Part shown: piece after piece, positions 36,474 to 45,883 of the stretch
How the letters are laid out: every line of letters starts with the position of its first letter
Numbering within the stretch: position 1 is the stretch's first letter
The notes under the pieces: model-generated
Databases searched by the model: none
What the model was told of the DNA's origin: nothing
What the model saw: only the letters and a program-made list of their open reading frames with translations
Position numbers and translations under genes: made by a program
Assembly: GCF_025725665.1 (NCBI RefSeq)
Contig: NZ_CP107009.1
Coordinates: forward strand, 4,216,001-4,280,000
Source: Halomonas sp. LR3S48
GTDB lineage: Bacteria > Pseudomonadota > Gammaproteobacteria > Pseudomonadales > Halomonadaceae
Length of the DNA stretch: 64,000 bases
Reading direction: 5' to 3'

Positions 36474-37676
<1,203 letters not shown>

Positions 37677-37738
37677 AAATAGAATCTCCTGTGATTCACG
37701 CTTAAAACGCGACGAATGCAGCCCGTTTCAAGGCGAAT

Positions 37739-38512
37739 TTATGCGCCCGCGTGCTTACGCTCGGTCCTCGCCTTCAACTCGCGCAGGATCTCGAGTTCGT
37801 GGGCGCTGGGCTCGGGCGTGGTTTCGAGCGTGTCGGCGAAGCGGATCTCCCAGCCGGTGGCCTCGATCACGTCCTCGCGGGAGACGTTCGGGTGCAGCGA
37901 TACGACCACCAGCTCCTTGGTCTCGGGGTCGGGCTTCATCACGCACAGGTCGGTGATGACCCGGGTCGGCCCCTTGCCGATGTTGGGCACGCCGTCGCGG
38001 CCCTTGCCGTCGCGGCCGAAGCCCAGGGTGGTGATGAAGTCGACGTCCTTTACGAAGGCGCGCTTGGAGTGCTTCAGGGTGATGAAGACCTCGCCGGCGT
38101 TGGTGGCGATCTCCGGCGCCCCGCCGCCGCCCGGCAGGCGCACCTTGGGATCATGGTAGTCGCCGATCAGCGTGGTGTTGAGGTTGGCGAAGCGGTCGAT
38201 CTGGGCAGTGCCGAGGAAGCCCACGCTGACCTTGCCGCCCTGCAGCCAGTAGCGGAACATCTCCGGCACCGAGACGGTGGTCAGCGCCGATTCGCACAGC
38301 TCGCCATCGCCGATGGAGAGCGGCAGCACCTCGGGCTTGGTCTGTAGGGTGCCGGATTCGTAGATCAGCACCACCTCTGGCGCGTGGGTCAGGCGCGCCA
38401 GGTTGGCAGCCTCGCTGGGCAGGCCAATGCCGACGAAGCAGGTCATGCCGTTTTCGAGCGCGCGAGCGGCGGTGACGCTCATCATTTCCGCTGAGGTGTA
38501 ATCGAGGCTCAT
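37739..38512 (-). CDS. pcaJ: 3-oxoadipate CoA-transferase subunit B (glutaconate CoA-transferase type)
   Basis: Beta subunit of the succinyl-CoA:3-oxoadipate CoA-transferase, 257 residues. It belongs to the GctB/CatJ-like branch: MTCFVGIGLPSEAANLARLTHAPEVVLIYESGTL contains the expected active-site glutamate (YESG, about residue 52). LRLPGGGGAPEIATNAGEVFITLKH is the typical glycine-rich segment, in this protein starting VRLPGGGG. It is not the SCOT-like PcaJ of Pseudomonas putida. Its ATG overlaps the pcaI stop (TGATG), so the subunits are translationally coupled. Confidence 0.92.
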   Translation of the reverse strand: MSLDYTSAEMMSVTAARALENGMTCFVGIGLPSEAANLARLTHAPEVVLIYESGTLQTKPEVLPLSIGDGELCESALTTVSVPEMFRYWLQGGKVSVGFLGTAQIDRFANLNTTLIGDYHDPKVRLPGGGGAPEIATNAGEVFITLKHSKRAFVKDVDFITTLGFGRDGKGRDGVPNIGKGPTRVITDLCVMKPDPETKELVVVSLHPNVSREDVIEATGWEIRFADTLETTPEPSAHELEILRELKARTERKHAGA

Positions 38513-39342
38513 CAGGCGTTCCCCCCTGCATTCATGACGTTCTCATCGATCCACCGGGTAAAGGTGTCACGGTCGCGAGCGATGGCGTCCCACTCTTTGT
38601 AGAAGGCGTTGTTGCGCGGGTAATAGCCGTGGGCATAGGAGGGCAGCGAGCCCTTCTCGGCCACGGCAATGGCGCTGACCGCCCAGCCCGGAATGATGCA
38701 GGCGTTGGGGTGATAGCCCGGCTCGGCGCGCAGGTCGTCGACGATCTCCTCGACGGTGACGATGCTCTTCTTCGCCGCCAGTACGGCTTCCTTCTGCACG
38801 CCGATGATGCCCTCGACCAGCACGTTGCCGGCGCGGTCGGCCTTCTGTGCGTGGACGATGGAAACGTCGGGGCGCACCGAGGGCACCGCGGCCAGGCGCT
38901 CGCCGGTGAAGGGGCACTCGATGAACTTGATCTGGTCGTTGACGCTGGGCAGCTCGCTGCCCACGTAGCCACGCAGCACGGCCAGCGGCAGCCCGGCGGC
39001 GCCGGCCTCGAAGGCGCAGGCCATGGCGGCGTGGCTGTGCTCGAGGATCTCGACCTTGTGCGGCCAGCCCTTCTCCACGGCATCGCGCAGGCGGTGCAGC
39101 GAACCCACGCCGGGGTTGCCGCCCCAGGAGAAGATCACCTTCTTGGCGCAGCCGGCACCGATCATCTGGTCGTAGACCAGGTCGGGCGTCATGCGGATCA
39201 GGGTGAGGTCGCGCTTGCGCTGACGGATCACTTCGTGACCGGCGGCGAAGGGAATCAGGTGGGTGAAGCCCTCCATGGCCACGGTAGCGCCGTCTTCGAC
39301 GTAGCGTGCCACCGCGTCATGCAGGCTGAGGAACTCGGCCAT
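38512..39342 (-). CDS. pcaI: 3-oxoadipate CoA-transferase subunit A (glutaconate CoA-transferase type)
   Basis: Alpha subunit, 276 residues from MAEFLSLHDAVARYVEDGATVAMEGF; AGGAGG precedes this ATG, and the in-frame extension upstream would cover the PcaR-type operator. GFTHLIPFAAGHEVIRQRKRDLTLIRMTPD and CAKKVIFSWGGNPGVGSLHRLRDAVE are characteristic of the GctA/CatI branch. The enzyme activates 3-oxoadipate with CoA from succinyl-CoA. First gene of the pcaI-J-F-DC unit, with a 15-bp palindrome 32 bp before its start. Confidence 0.93.
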   Translation of the reverse strand: MAEFLSLHDAVARYVEDGATVAMEGFTHLIPFAAGHEVIRQRKRDLTLIRMTPDLVYDQMIGAGCAKKVIFSWGGNPGVGSLHRLRDAVEKGWPHKVEILEHSHAAMACAFEAGAAGLPLAVLRGYVGSELPSVNDQIKFIECPFTGERLAAVPSVRPDVSIVHAQKADRAGNVLVEGIIGVQKEAVLAAKKSIVTVEEIVDDLRAEPGYHPNACIIPGWAVSAIAVAEKGSLPSYAHGYYPRNNAFYKEWDAIARDRDTFTRWIDENVMNAGGNA

Positions 39343-39373
39343 GGTCGTCCTCCTGGCGGGTATTCTCAAATAA

Positions 39374-39388
39374 GTTCGAATAGCGAAC
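39374..39388. promoter_or_regulatory. PcaR-type operator before pcaI
   Basis: GTTCGAATAGCGAAC, a perfect 5-5-5 palindrome very close to the GTTCGATAATCGAAC site known for Pseudomonas PcaR. Another half site GCGAAC follows about 14 bases further on. It lies 32-46 bp upstream of the pcaI ATG. Confidence 0.8.
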
Positions 39389-39451
39389 TTTGTTTTGTGA
39401 TGCGAACAAGTTACCGCCAAGCCAAGGTGCCGTCAAATTCGCCGTATCTGA

Positions 39452-39484
39452 AAAAGCACAAGGGGAGGCCAGGCCTCCCCTTGC
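39452..39484 (-). terminator. Rho-independent terminator after pcaB
   Basis: CAAGGGGAGGCC (39459-39470) and GGCCTCCCCTTG (39472-39483) are perfect complements, folding as a roughly 10-bp stem with a small loop. On the minus strand a CTTTTTC tract follows (about 39456-39450). It lies 35 bp past the pcaB stop and is one of the clearest terminators in the window. Confidence 0.8.
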
Positions 39485-39517
39485 TTGGGACATGCAATAC
39501 CGTGATTTTTCAGCGAA

Positions 39518-40858
39518 TCATTCCCGCTGAAGCCAGGCAATGGCGCGCTGCACCTGGGCTTGGCTGCTACCAAGGTATAAGGCAGGATCCGTCGCCTGAC
39601 GCAGCGCCTCGACCTCAAGCTTGTCCCCGATTTCGGCTTTCACCTCGGCATGCGCTTCAAGCGCCTCGGCATAGGGCATGCCCTGGAGGCGTGCCGTTTC
39701 GGCAGCCTCGGCGCTGATGCGCTTGGCGGCGTCCTGGCCCAGCACCGGCGCCAGCAGGCGCGACACCGGCTCGGCCATGATGCCGCCGCCGGTAGCCGCC
39801 AGGTTGCGGCGCATCGCCTCGGGATTCACCTCGAGCCCCTCGAGCAGCGTGGCGGCCTGCTCCAGCGCACCCTCCAGCAGCAGGGCGCTGTCGACCAGCG
39901 GCGACCACTCGGCGTGCCACTCGCCCAGCCCGCGCTCCAGCGGCTGGGCGGCAGCATTGAGCAGCACCGTGGTGTAACCATGTACCTGCCGCGCCGCACC
40001 GCGGATCATGGCACAGCGTACCGGGTTGCGCTTGTGCGGCATGGAGGAGGACTCACCCATGCCCGGGGCGGAGGGCTCGGCGACTTCCCCTACTTCGGTC
40101 TGGGTCAGCAGCGAGATATCGAGGGCCAGTTTTTCGGCCGCCCCTGCTGCCGCATCCAGTGCCGTTCCCAGGGCATGGATCGGCTGGCGGTCAGTGTGCC
40201 AAGGGAGCACCGGTGCACTCAGACCGAGGCGTTGCGCCAGGGCGTCCATGAAATCGAGGCCCGGCTCGTCCAAACCAGAGTGCACCCCCACGGCGCCACC
40301 GAACTGCACCGGCAGCTCGACCTGCGCCAGGCGGCGGCGCGCCTGCTCCAGGCCGATGGCCCAGTGCGCCACCCTGACGCCGAAGGTGATCGGCAGCGCC
40401 TGCTGCATCAGGGTGCGCCCCACCATGACAGTGCGCTCATGGGTCTTCATCAGCTCGACCGCGGCGACGCGACAACGCACCAGCAAGGCGTCCAGCGCAG
40501 CCAGCCGCGGCTTGAGCAGCAGCATCAGCGCCGAGTCAATCACGTCCTGGCTGGTCGCACCCATGTGCCAGTAGCGCTTGAGTTCGTCCGGCAGCGCGGC
40601 GCGGGCCTGCTTGACGAAGGGAATCGCCGCGTTGCCGCCACTGGCGATACCGGCAGCGATGGCGGCATCATCGAAGGCGTGCTCCGAGAGCACCTGGCGC
40701 ATTTCCTCGCTCGCCCCGACGGGCACGGCGCCATGCTCCTCCTGCACCTCGGCCAGCGCCAGCTCGAAAGCGAGCATGGCCTGGACCATGGCCTGGTCAT
40801 GACACTGTGCCAATGCCGTTTGGCTCATGAAAGGGTGCCGAAGCAGGGCGTCAGGCAT
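39518..40858 (-). CDS. pcaB: 3-carboxy-cis,cis-muconate cycloisomerase
   Basis: Fumarase/aspartase-superfamily enzyme of 446 residues that lactonises 3-carboxymuconate to 4-carboxymuconolactone. The superfamily signature GESSSMPHKRNPV is near residue 275, with the mobile-loop serine. Other marks are MGATSQDVIDSALMLLL (about residue 98), GRTLMQQALPITFGVRVAHW and LPVQFGGAVGVHSGL. GGAGAG lies nine bases before the ATG. It is a single-gene transcript ending at the strong terminator at 39452, divergent from pcaR with a PcaR-type palindrome in between. Confidence 0.95.
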   Translation of the reverse strand: MPDALLRHPFMSQTALAQCHDQAMVQAMLAFELALAEVQEEHGAVPVGASEEMRQVLSEHAFDDAAIAAGIASGGNAAIPFVKQARAALPDELKRYWHMGATSQDVIDSALMLLLKPRLAALDALLVRCRVAAVELMKTHERTVMVGRTLMQQALPITFGVRVAHWAIGLEQARRRLAQVELPVQFGGAVGVHSGLDEPGLDFMDALAQRLGLSAPVLPWHTDRQPIHALGTALDAAAGAAEKLALDISLLTQTEVGEVAEPSAPGMGESSSMPHKRNPVRCAMIRGAARQVHGYTTVLLNAAAQPLERGLGEWHAEWSPLVDSALLLEGALEQAATLLEGLEVNPEAMRRNLAATGGGIMAEPVSRLLAPVLGQDAAKRISAEAAETARLQGMPYAEALEAHAEVKAEIGDKLEVEALRQATDPALYLGSSQAQVQRAIAWLQRE

Positions 40859-40931
40859 ATCATGCTCTCCGCAGAAAGGATTGGCTCATGCTCAGACTTA
40901 AGGCTCAAGCTTAGCCCATAGTCGTACATAT

Positions 40932-40946
40932 GTTCGCAAAACGAAC
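40932..40946. promoter_or_regulatory. PcaR-type operator between pcaB and pcaR
   Basis: GTTCGCAAAACGAAC, a perfect 5-5-5 palindrome in the 112-bp divergent gap, 24 bp before the pcaR start and 74 bp before the pcaB start. The position suggests both autoregulation and activation of pcaB. Confidence 0.78.
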
Positions 40947-40970
40947 ACTATGCTAGATTGAAGGGCTCCG

Positions 40971-41792
40971 ATGGAGCAACTCATCCAAGACGACAACGGA
41001 ACAGAAATGGCACCCGAGGAAGAGGTACTCAGCCCGGACGACCGGGACTTCGTCACCGCCCTGGCCAGCGGCCTGGAGGTCATCCTGGCCTTCGACGAGA
41101 CGCACTCGCGCATGACGCTGAGCGAAGTCGCCAGCCGTACCGGCATGAACCGTGCCCGCGCCCGGCGCTTCCTGCTCACCCTGCATGCCCTTGGCTATGT
41201 GCGCAAGCAAGGCCGAAACTTCGAGCTGGCCCCGCGGGTGCTGCAGCTCGGCTACGCGTTTCTCTCCGCCAACAACTATCGTAGCGTGATCCAGCAGGTG
41301 CTGGAGGACATCACCGCCGAGAGCGGCGAATCCTCTTCCCTGGGCGTGCTCGATGGCGACGAGGTCACCTACGTGGCGCGCTCCTCGGCCCGCCACCGGC
41401 TGATGGCGATTACCCTCTCCGTCGGCACCCGGCTGCCTGCCGCCCATACCTCCATGGGGCGGGCGCTGCTGGCCCAGCTTCCCGATGCCGAACTGGATGC
41501 CTTCCTGGAACGGGTCACGCTTACGCGCTACACCGACAAGACAGTGACCGACAAGGCCGCGCTCAAGAAGTGCATCCTCAAGGTGCGCCAGCAGGGCTAC
41601 GCCATCGCCGACCAGGAGCTGGACTCGGGGCTTCGCTCGCTTGCCGTGCCGGCCTTCGATGCCAACGGCAAGCTGCTCGGCGCCATCAACATCAGCACCA
41701 ATGCCGCCCGGGTGGATCTGGATACCCTGATGAAGGAGTACCTGCCGCTACTCCAGCAGAAGGCACGCGATATACGCGCCACTGTCAGTTGA
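40971..41792 (+). CDS. pcaR: IclR family regulator of the beta-ketoadipate pathway
   Basis: IclR-family regulator of 273 residues of the PcaR/PcaU/PobR subgroup. The winged HTH is VTALASGLEVILAFDETHSRMTLSEVASRTGMNRARARRFLLTLHALGYV (about residues 29-78), with the ARARRFLLTL recognition helix typical of this subgroup. The effector domain carries DGDEVTYVARSSARHRLMAITLSVGTRLPAAHTSMGRALLA. Known relatives respond to 3-oxoadipate (PcaR) or protocatechuate (PcaU). AGGG lies before the ATG. Matching palindromes occur before pcaI, pcaB, and the TTT gene at 62749. Confidence 0.9.
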   Translation: MEQLIQDDNGTEMAPEEEVLSPDDRDFVTALASGLEVILAFDETHSRMTLSEVASRTGMNRARARRFLLTLHALGYVRKQGRNFELAPRVLQLGYAFLSANNYRSVIQQVLEDITAESGESSSLGVLDGDEVTYVARSSARHRLMAITLSVGTRLPAAHTSMGRALLAQLPDAELDAFLERVTLTRYTDKTVTDKAALKKCILKVRQQGYAIADQELDSGLRSLAVPAFDANGKLLGAINISTNAARVDLDTLMKEYLPLLQQKARDIRATVS

Positions 41793-41826
41793 TGAGACGA
41801 GCGGAGGCATGACTTTTCTTGAACAC

Positions 41827-41838
41827 CATTCTAGAATG
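41827..41838. promoter_or_regulatory. Palindrome before second IclR gene
   Basis: CATTCTAGAATG is a perfect 12-bp palindrome 26 bp upstream of the IclR-type gene at 41865. It could be an autoregulatory site. Short palindromes of this size also occur by chance. Confidence 0.3.
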
Positions 41839-41864
41839 CCTTATTTAGCCAGCGAGACATCCAC

Positions 41865-42644
41865 ATGGCGGGCAGTCTGATCGAACGCACCCTCGGGGTG
41901 CTTGAAGCCCTTTCCGAAGATGCCGACGGCCTGCCGCTGTTGATCGTCGCGGAACGCCTGGGCATTCCCAAGAGCGCGGCTCACCGTATCTGCCACGAGC
42001 TGATCCGGCTGGGCCATGTGCGTCAGGACCCGGCCAGCCAGCGCTATCAGCTCACTACCCGGTTGGTGGCACTGAGCTTGCGCTATCTCTCCAGTACCGG
42101 CGCCAGCGACATCGTCCAACCGGTGCTCGATCGACTGGCCGAACAGAGCGGTGAGCTGGTGCGCCTCTCGGTGATCGAGGGCAGCCGACTGACCTGGATC
42201 GCCAAGGCCCAGGGTGCGCGCAGCGGCCTGCGCTACGACCCCGACATGGGCAAGGAGGCGCCGTTGTTCTGCACCGCCAGCGGTCACGCCTGGCTGGCGG
42301 CCCTGAGCGACGAGGAGGCCCTGGCGCTGGTCGACACCCAGGGCATGGAGACCGACCACCCGCTGGGACCCAACGCCCCACGCAGCAAGGAAGCCCTGCT
42401 CGAGCACTTGCAGCAGACACGGCAGCGCGGCTACAGCTGGACTCACGACAGCATGGGGCCCGGTACCGCCGCCATGGCCGCCTTGGTGCGTCATCCCCTG
42501 GATCGCCATCCCCAAGGGGTGCTGAGCATCGCCGGCCCCAGCGTGCGGCTCGACGAGCAGCGCGTGAAGGAACTTGGCCCCGCCCTGGTGACCGCCGCCG
42601 AGGAACTCTCCCAGGCCACGCCCTCCTCGCGCCTCTTTACCTGA
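41865..42644 (+). CDS. IclR family transcriptional regulator
   Basis: A 259-residue regulator. HTH: SLIERTLGVLEALSEDADGLPLLIVAERLGIPKSAAHRICHELIRLGHV (about residues 4-52). The effector domain holds EQSGELVRLSVIEGSRLTWIAKAQGARSGLRYDPDMGKEAPLFCTASGHAWLAAL and ends with an IclR-type GVLSIAGPSVRLDEQRV. It differs clearly from PcaR at 40971 and lies 72 bp behind it in the same direction. The target is unknown. The perfect TGGAA/TTCCA site at 56887 is IclR-like, so this protein is a candidate regulator there. Confidence 0.87.
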   Translation: MAGSLIERTLGVLEALSEDADGLPLLIVAERLGIPKSAAHRICHELIRLGHVRQDPASQRYQLTTRLVALSLRYLSSTGASDIVQPVLDRLAEQSGELVRLSVIEGSRLTWIAKAQGARSGLRYDPDMGKEAPLFCTASGHAWLAALSDEEALALVDTQGMETDHPLGPNAPRSKEALLEHLQQTRQRGYSWTHDSMGPGTAAMAALVRHPLDRHPQGVLSIAGPSVRLDEQRVKELGPALVTAAEELSQATPSSRLFT

Positions 42645-42667
42645 TTTCTTCCTCTTTCTAAAAGCGG

Positions 42668-42691
42668 CTGGCCGGGATAGTTCCCGGCCAG
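42668..42691 (+). terminator. Terminator-like hairpin after IclR gene
   Basis: CTGGCCGGGA (42668-42677) and TCCCGGCCAG (42682-42691) form a perfect 10-bp stem with a four-base loop, 23 bp past the IclR stop. No T tract follows. It lies just before the AEC transporter gene. Confidence 0.55.
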
Positions 42692-42720
42692 GTCGTGGTT
42701 GCCTTGGCACGGAGGCCCGC

Positions 42721-43677
42721 ATGCTCGAAATACTCGCCATTACCACGCCGATCTTCTTGCTGATCGGTGCCGGCTACCTGGCCATGGGCACACGGCTGGT
42801 GAACCGGGAACAACTTCAAGGCGTGGCCACCTTCGTGCTCTACTTCGCCCTGCCGGCCCTGATCATACGTGCCCTGACACAGAACCCTCTCGACCAGGTG
42901 CTTCATACGCCCTACCTGCTGGCCTATGGCCTGGGCTCGGTGGCGGTATTCGCGTTTGCCCTGCTGCTGACGCTGGGCCTGCAGCGCAAATCGCTCAGCG
43001 AGGGCGCCATGCACGCGCTGGGCATGTCCGCCTCCAACAGCGGCTTCATCGGCTACCCGGTTGCCGCCATGGTGCTCGGCAGCTCGCCGGCGGCCATCCT
43101 CATGGCCCTGAACATGGTGATCGAGAACCTGCTGATCATTCCGGCCGCCCTGATCCTGGCCGAGGCAGGTCGCCAGAGCGGCGCCGGTATCGTCACGGTG
43201 GCCCGCAAGACCCTGGTGCGGCTGGTGCGCAATCCCATCCTGATCGGCCTGGCGGCAGGCCTGGCATTGGCCGTGACGGACACTTCCCTGCCGGGCCCCC
43301 TGGCCCAGGTCATCGACATGCTGGCCAGCGCCGCCGGCCCGGCGGCACTGTTCGTCATCGGCGGCACCCTGTTCGGGCTCCAGGTACGCGGCATGGTCAA
43401 CGACGTCGGCCAGATCGTCACCGGCAAGCTGATCCTGCATCCCCTGGCGGTGCTTGGCCTGTTCCTGCTGATGCCGTCGGCGGATCCGGTCCTGCTGGCC
43501 GGTGCCCTGCTGTTCGCCTGTGCGCCGATGGTCAGCATCTATCCGCTGCTCGGTCATCGCTACGGTATGGCCGGTGTCAGCGCCGCCGCGCTGATGGTGG
43601 CTACCCTGGCGGCTTTCGTGACCCTGAGCCTGGCTATCTGGCTGATGAATTCCGCTGGCCTGCTGCCCACGGGGTAG
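42721..43677 (+). CDS. AEC family transporter (auxin efflux carrier / permease fold)
   Basis: Membrane transporter of 318 residues with about ten helices in two halves. It begins MLEILAITTPIFLLIGAGYLAMGTRLVNREQLQGVATFVLYFALPALI, the AEC signature with the NPA-like LPAL bend. The mid-region SASNSGFIGYPVAAMVLG carries the helix-breaking NxGxxGxP motif. The C-terminal half has LFVIGGTLFGLQVRGM and LFACAPMVSIYPLLGHRYGM. Bacterial members move malonate, malate or amino acids. It is downstream of an IclR gene and may be controlled by it. The substrate is unknown. Confidence 0.88.
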   Translation: MLEILAITTPIFLLIGAGYLAMGTRLVNREQLQGVATFVLYFALPALIIRALTQNPLDQVLHTPYLLAYGLGSVAVFAFALLLTLGLQRKSLSEGAMHALGMSASNSGFIGYPVAAMVLGSSPAAILMALNMVIENLLIIPAALILAEAGRQSGAGIVTVARKTLVRLVRNPILIGLAAGLALAVTDTSLPGPLAQVIDMLASAAGPAALFVIGGTLFGLQVRGMVNDVGQIVTGKLILHPLAVLGLFLLMPSADPVLLAGALLFACAPMVSIYPLLGHRYGMAGVSAAALMVATLAAFVTLSLAIWLMNSAGLLPTG

Positions 43678-43744
43678 CGATGTGCCGTAATAGCCAAGAA
43701 TGGAACGTCACACTGCGGAAAGACATCGCGATGCATGTGCACCC

Positions 43745-44296
43745 TCACGAAGCCTGGTCCAGGACCAGGCAGGTCGTACTCGCAAGGGCGTAGAGCTTGC
43801 CGTCCGGTCCGTAGAGCTGGCCTTCCGCCACCGCCATTCGGCGACCACCGTGAACCAGCCGACCTTCCGCGCGAACCAGCGGTATCGCCTCGGTGAGGGC
43901 CCGGACGATATTGAACTTCAGCTCCAGGGTCGTGTACGTCTTGCCAGGCGGCAGTGTCGAATGCACGGCGCATCCCATCGCCGTGTCGAGCATGGTCGCA
44001 AACCAGCCGCCGTGCACCGTACCCATCGGGTTGTAGTATCTGGAGCCCGGCCGTCCCTGGAATACCGCACGTCCAGGCTCGATGCACACCGGGACGCAGC
44101 CGAGTGTGACGACCATCGGGGGGAGCGGCAGCTCGCCGGCAAGGATCGCTTCGAATATCTGCAATCCACTTCGGCCGGCGACCTGATCAGGCGACGCCAC
44201 ACCGGGAACGGTCTGAAGATGGGCACGCACGGCCGCTTCCTCGGCCTGCCAGCGAGCCAGCGTTTCTTCGGAATTCATCGCGTCGGTTGTGGTCAT
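43745..44296 (-). CDS. PaaI-type hotdog thioesterase family protein
   Basis: Hotdog-fold protein of 183 residues. The active region is RYYNPMGTVHGGWFATMLDTAMGCAVHSTL (about residues 87-116); HGG followed by a conserved aspartate is the PaaI/YdiI-type catalytic signature. TTLELKFNIVRAL is the following beta strand. The first 60 residues are a helical extension, longer than usual for the family. The start overlaps the outer-membrane factor stop by 4 bp (ATGA), so a thioesterase is translated from the efflux message. The physiological link is not obvious. Confidence 0.85.
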   Translation of the reverse strand: MTTTDAMNSEETLARWQAEEAAVRAHLQTVPGVASPDQVAGRSGLQIFEAILAGELPLPPMVVTLGCVPVCIEPGRAVFQGRPGSRYYNPMGTVHGGWFATMLDTAMGCAVHSTLPPGKTYTTLELKFNIVRALTEAIPLVRAEGRLVHGGRRMAVAEGQLYGPDGKLYALASTTCLVLDQAS

Positions 44297-45792
44297 TTCG
44301 CATCCCCGTCGACGGTGATGGAGAGATCGCTGTAGAGGCGGTTGCTGCTGGCAGGTCGCGCCTCCCAGCCGCCTCCCAAGGCCCGGAAGGAGGCAATGGC
44401 GGCGCGCGCCGCTTCGGTTTGCGCCTGGGCCTTGGCGTCGCGCACCTGCAGCAGGTTGCCGTCGGCATTGAGTACCTCGATCAGGCTGACGATGCCGCCT
44501 TCGTAGGCGGCAAGCGAGTTCTCGCGGGCACTGGCGAGCGACGCTTCCCCCTGCGCCAAGATGTCGACCTGGGCCTCGCGTTGGACGAGGGCGGAAAAGG
44601 CGTTCTCCACTTCCTCGGCCGCCCGCAGCACGGCCAGCCGGTAGGCCGCGAGCGCTTCGGCCTCCTGGCCACGCGCAGCGGCGATCTGCGCCTCGACGCG
44701 GCCGAAGTCGAACAGACGCCAGCGCAGCCCAAGGACACCCTGGGCCTGGCTGGCATCGCCAGAGAAGAGGTTGCCGCTCGAGATCGTAGTGGCGCTGCCA
44801 AGCAGGGCACCGAGCGAGAGCTTGGGATAGTACTCCGACATCGCCACGCCGATACGCGCATTGGCGGCTGCGAGGCGCCGCTCGGCCACGATGAGGTCCG
44901 GCCGGCGCCGAATCATCTCGGCCGGGGTGCCGGTCTCGGCCAGCCCCGGTGCGACCGGAACCGGCTCCGCCGGGCTCAAGTCGGCGCGGTAGGTCCCAGG
45001 CTGCGCGCCAAGCAGCACGTCCAGCGCGTTCATCGCCGCGTCGAGACCCGTTTCCAGGACGGGAATCTGCGCCTCGACTTGAGCGAGCGACCCCTCGGCC
45101 TGGTGCATCTGCAGCTCGGCCGCGATCCCCTGCTCGTACTGGAACCTGATCGTGTCGAGCAGTTGGCGACGGGTCTCGGCCTGTTGCCTGACGATCGCGA
45201 GGCGCTCCTGCAGGCCTCGGATCGTGACGTAGACATCCGCCGTGTGTGCGGCTACGGCCAGCCGTGTCGCGACAGCGCCAGCTTCGGATGCCGCGTACTC
45301 CGCGCGCGCGGCTTCCCGTCCTCGCCGCAGGCCGCCAAACATATCGACCTCCCAGCCCGCCTCGAGGCTGGCCTCGTAGGCACTGCCGCTGCGATCGAAA
45401 TCGGGCGTGGCAGACAGCACCTGCCCCAGCGGGGTCTCGATCGACTGGTATACTTCCGCACCGTGAGCGTTCACGTTGGCCGATGGCAGCAGTGCGGCAT
45501 CGGCCTGGCGCAGCGAGGCACGCGATTGGGCGACACGGGCCGCCGCTTGCGCGATGTCCAGGTTCTGCTCGAGGGCGAGGCTGACAAAGCGCGCCAGCAA
45601 GGGATCGTCGAAGGCGGCCCACCAGGCCTGGAGGTCCGCCTGGCTCTGGACTTCCCGCTGCTCGACGCTCTCCTGCCCGATGAAGCGAGCCGACAGGGCA
45701 GTTTCGGGCGGCCGGTAGTCCGGGCCGACTGCGCAGCCCGTCAAGACGCTGACACTCAGCAGAAGGGCGAGAGAGCGGGGGCGGGCAAGCAT
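44293..45792 (-). CDS. RND efflux outer membrane factor lipoprotein (NodT/OprM family)
   Basis: TolC-like outer-membrane channel of 499 residues from MLARPRSLALLLSVSVLTGCAVGPDY. The lipobox LTGC and the following GPDYRPP are hallmarks of OprM-type lipoproteins. GGAG precedes this ATG; a longer frame upstream would cross the operator. Two OEP repeats are seen: LARFVSLALEQNLDIAQAAARVAQSRASLRQADAALLPS in the first half, and LRRRPD-like EMIRRRPDLIVAERRLAAANARIGVAMSEYYPKLSL in the second. It is divergent from tetR and completes the pump whose other parts start at 46587. An AGTGACT-N12-AGTCACA operator lies 40 bp upstream. Confidence 0.93.
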   Translation of the reverse strand: MLARPRSLALLLSVSVLTGCAVGPDYRPPETALSARFIGQESVEQREVQSQADLQAWWAAFDDPLLARFVSLALEQNLDIAQAAARVAQSRASLRQADAALLPSANVNAHGAEVYQSIETPLGQVLSATPDFDRSGSAYEASLEAGWEVDMFGGLRRGREAARAEYAASEAGAVATRLAVAAHTADVYVTIRGLQERLAIVRQQAETRRQLLDTIRFQYEQGIAAELQMHQAEGSLAQVEAQIPVLETGLDAAMNALDVLLGAQPGTYRADLSPAEPVPVAPGLAETGTPAEMIRRRPDLIVAERRLAAANARIGVAMSEYYPKLSLGALLGSATTISSGNLFSGDASQAQGVLGLRWRLFDFGRVEAQIAAARGQEAEALAAYRLAVLRAAEEVENAFSALVQREAQVDILAQGEASLASARENSLAAYEGGIVSLIEVLNADGNLLQVRDAKAQAQTEAARAAIASFRALGGGWEARPASSNRLYSDLSITVDGDAK

Positions 45793-45831
45793 GGGAGTCT
45801 CCAGAGGGTGGAATTTGTTGAAGTGACTACA

Positions 45832-45857
45832 GTCCAATATAGTCACAAGTTGTCAAA
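45832..45857. promoter_or_regulatory. TetR-type operator, site 1 (outer-membrane factor / tetR)
   Basis: AGTGACT (45832-45838), twelve bases, AGTCACA (45851-45857). The arms match site 2 at 46521 with identical spacing. Located between the divergent outer-membrane factor and tetR genes, within the likely promoters of both. Confidence 0.7.
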
Positions 45858-45883
45858 CCCAAAATATCGAGGTGTGGTGTCTC

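Noticed and set aside
43745..45622. Reading the thioesterase as a 625-residue protein fused to upstream sequence
   Set aside because: The N-terminal two thirds is a shadow of the outer-membrane factor gene; the ATG at 44296 with ATGA coupling gives a normal hotdog protein.
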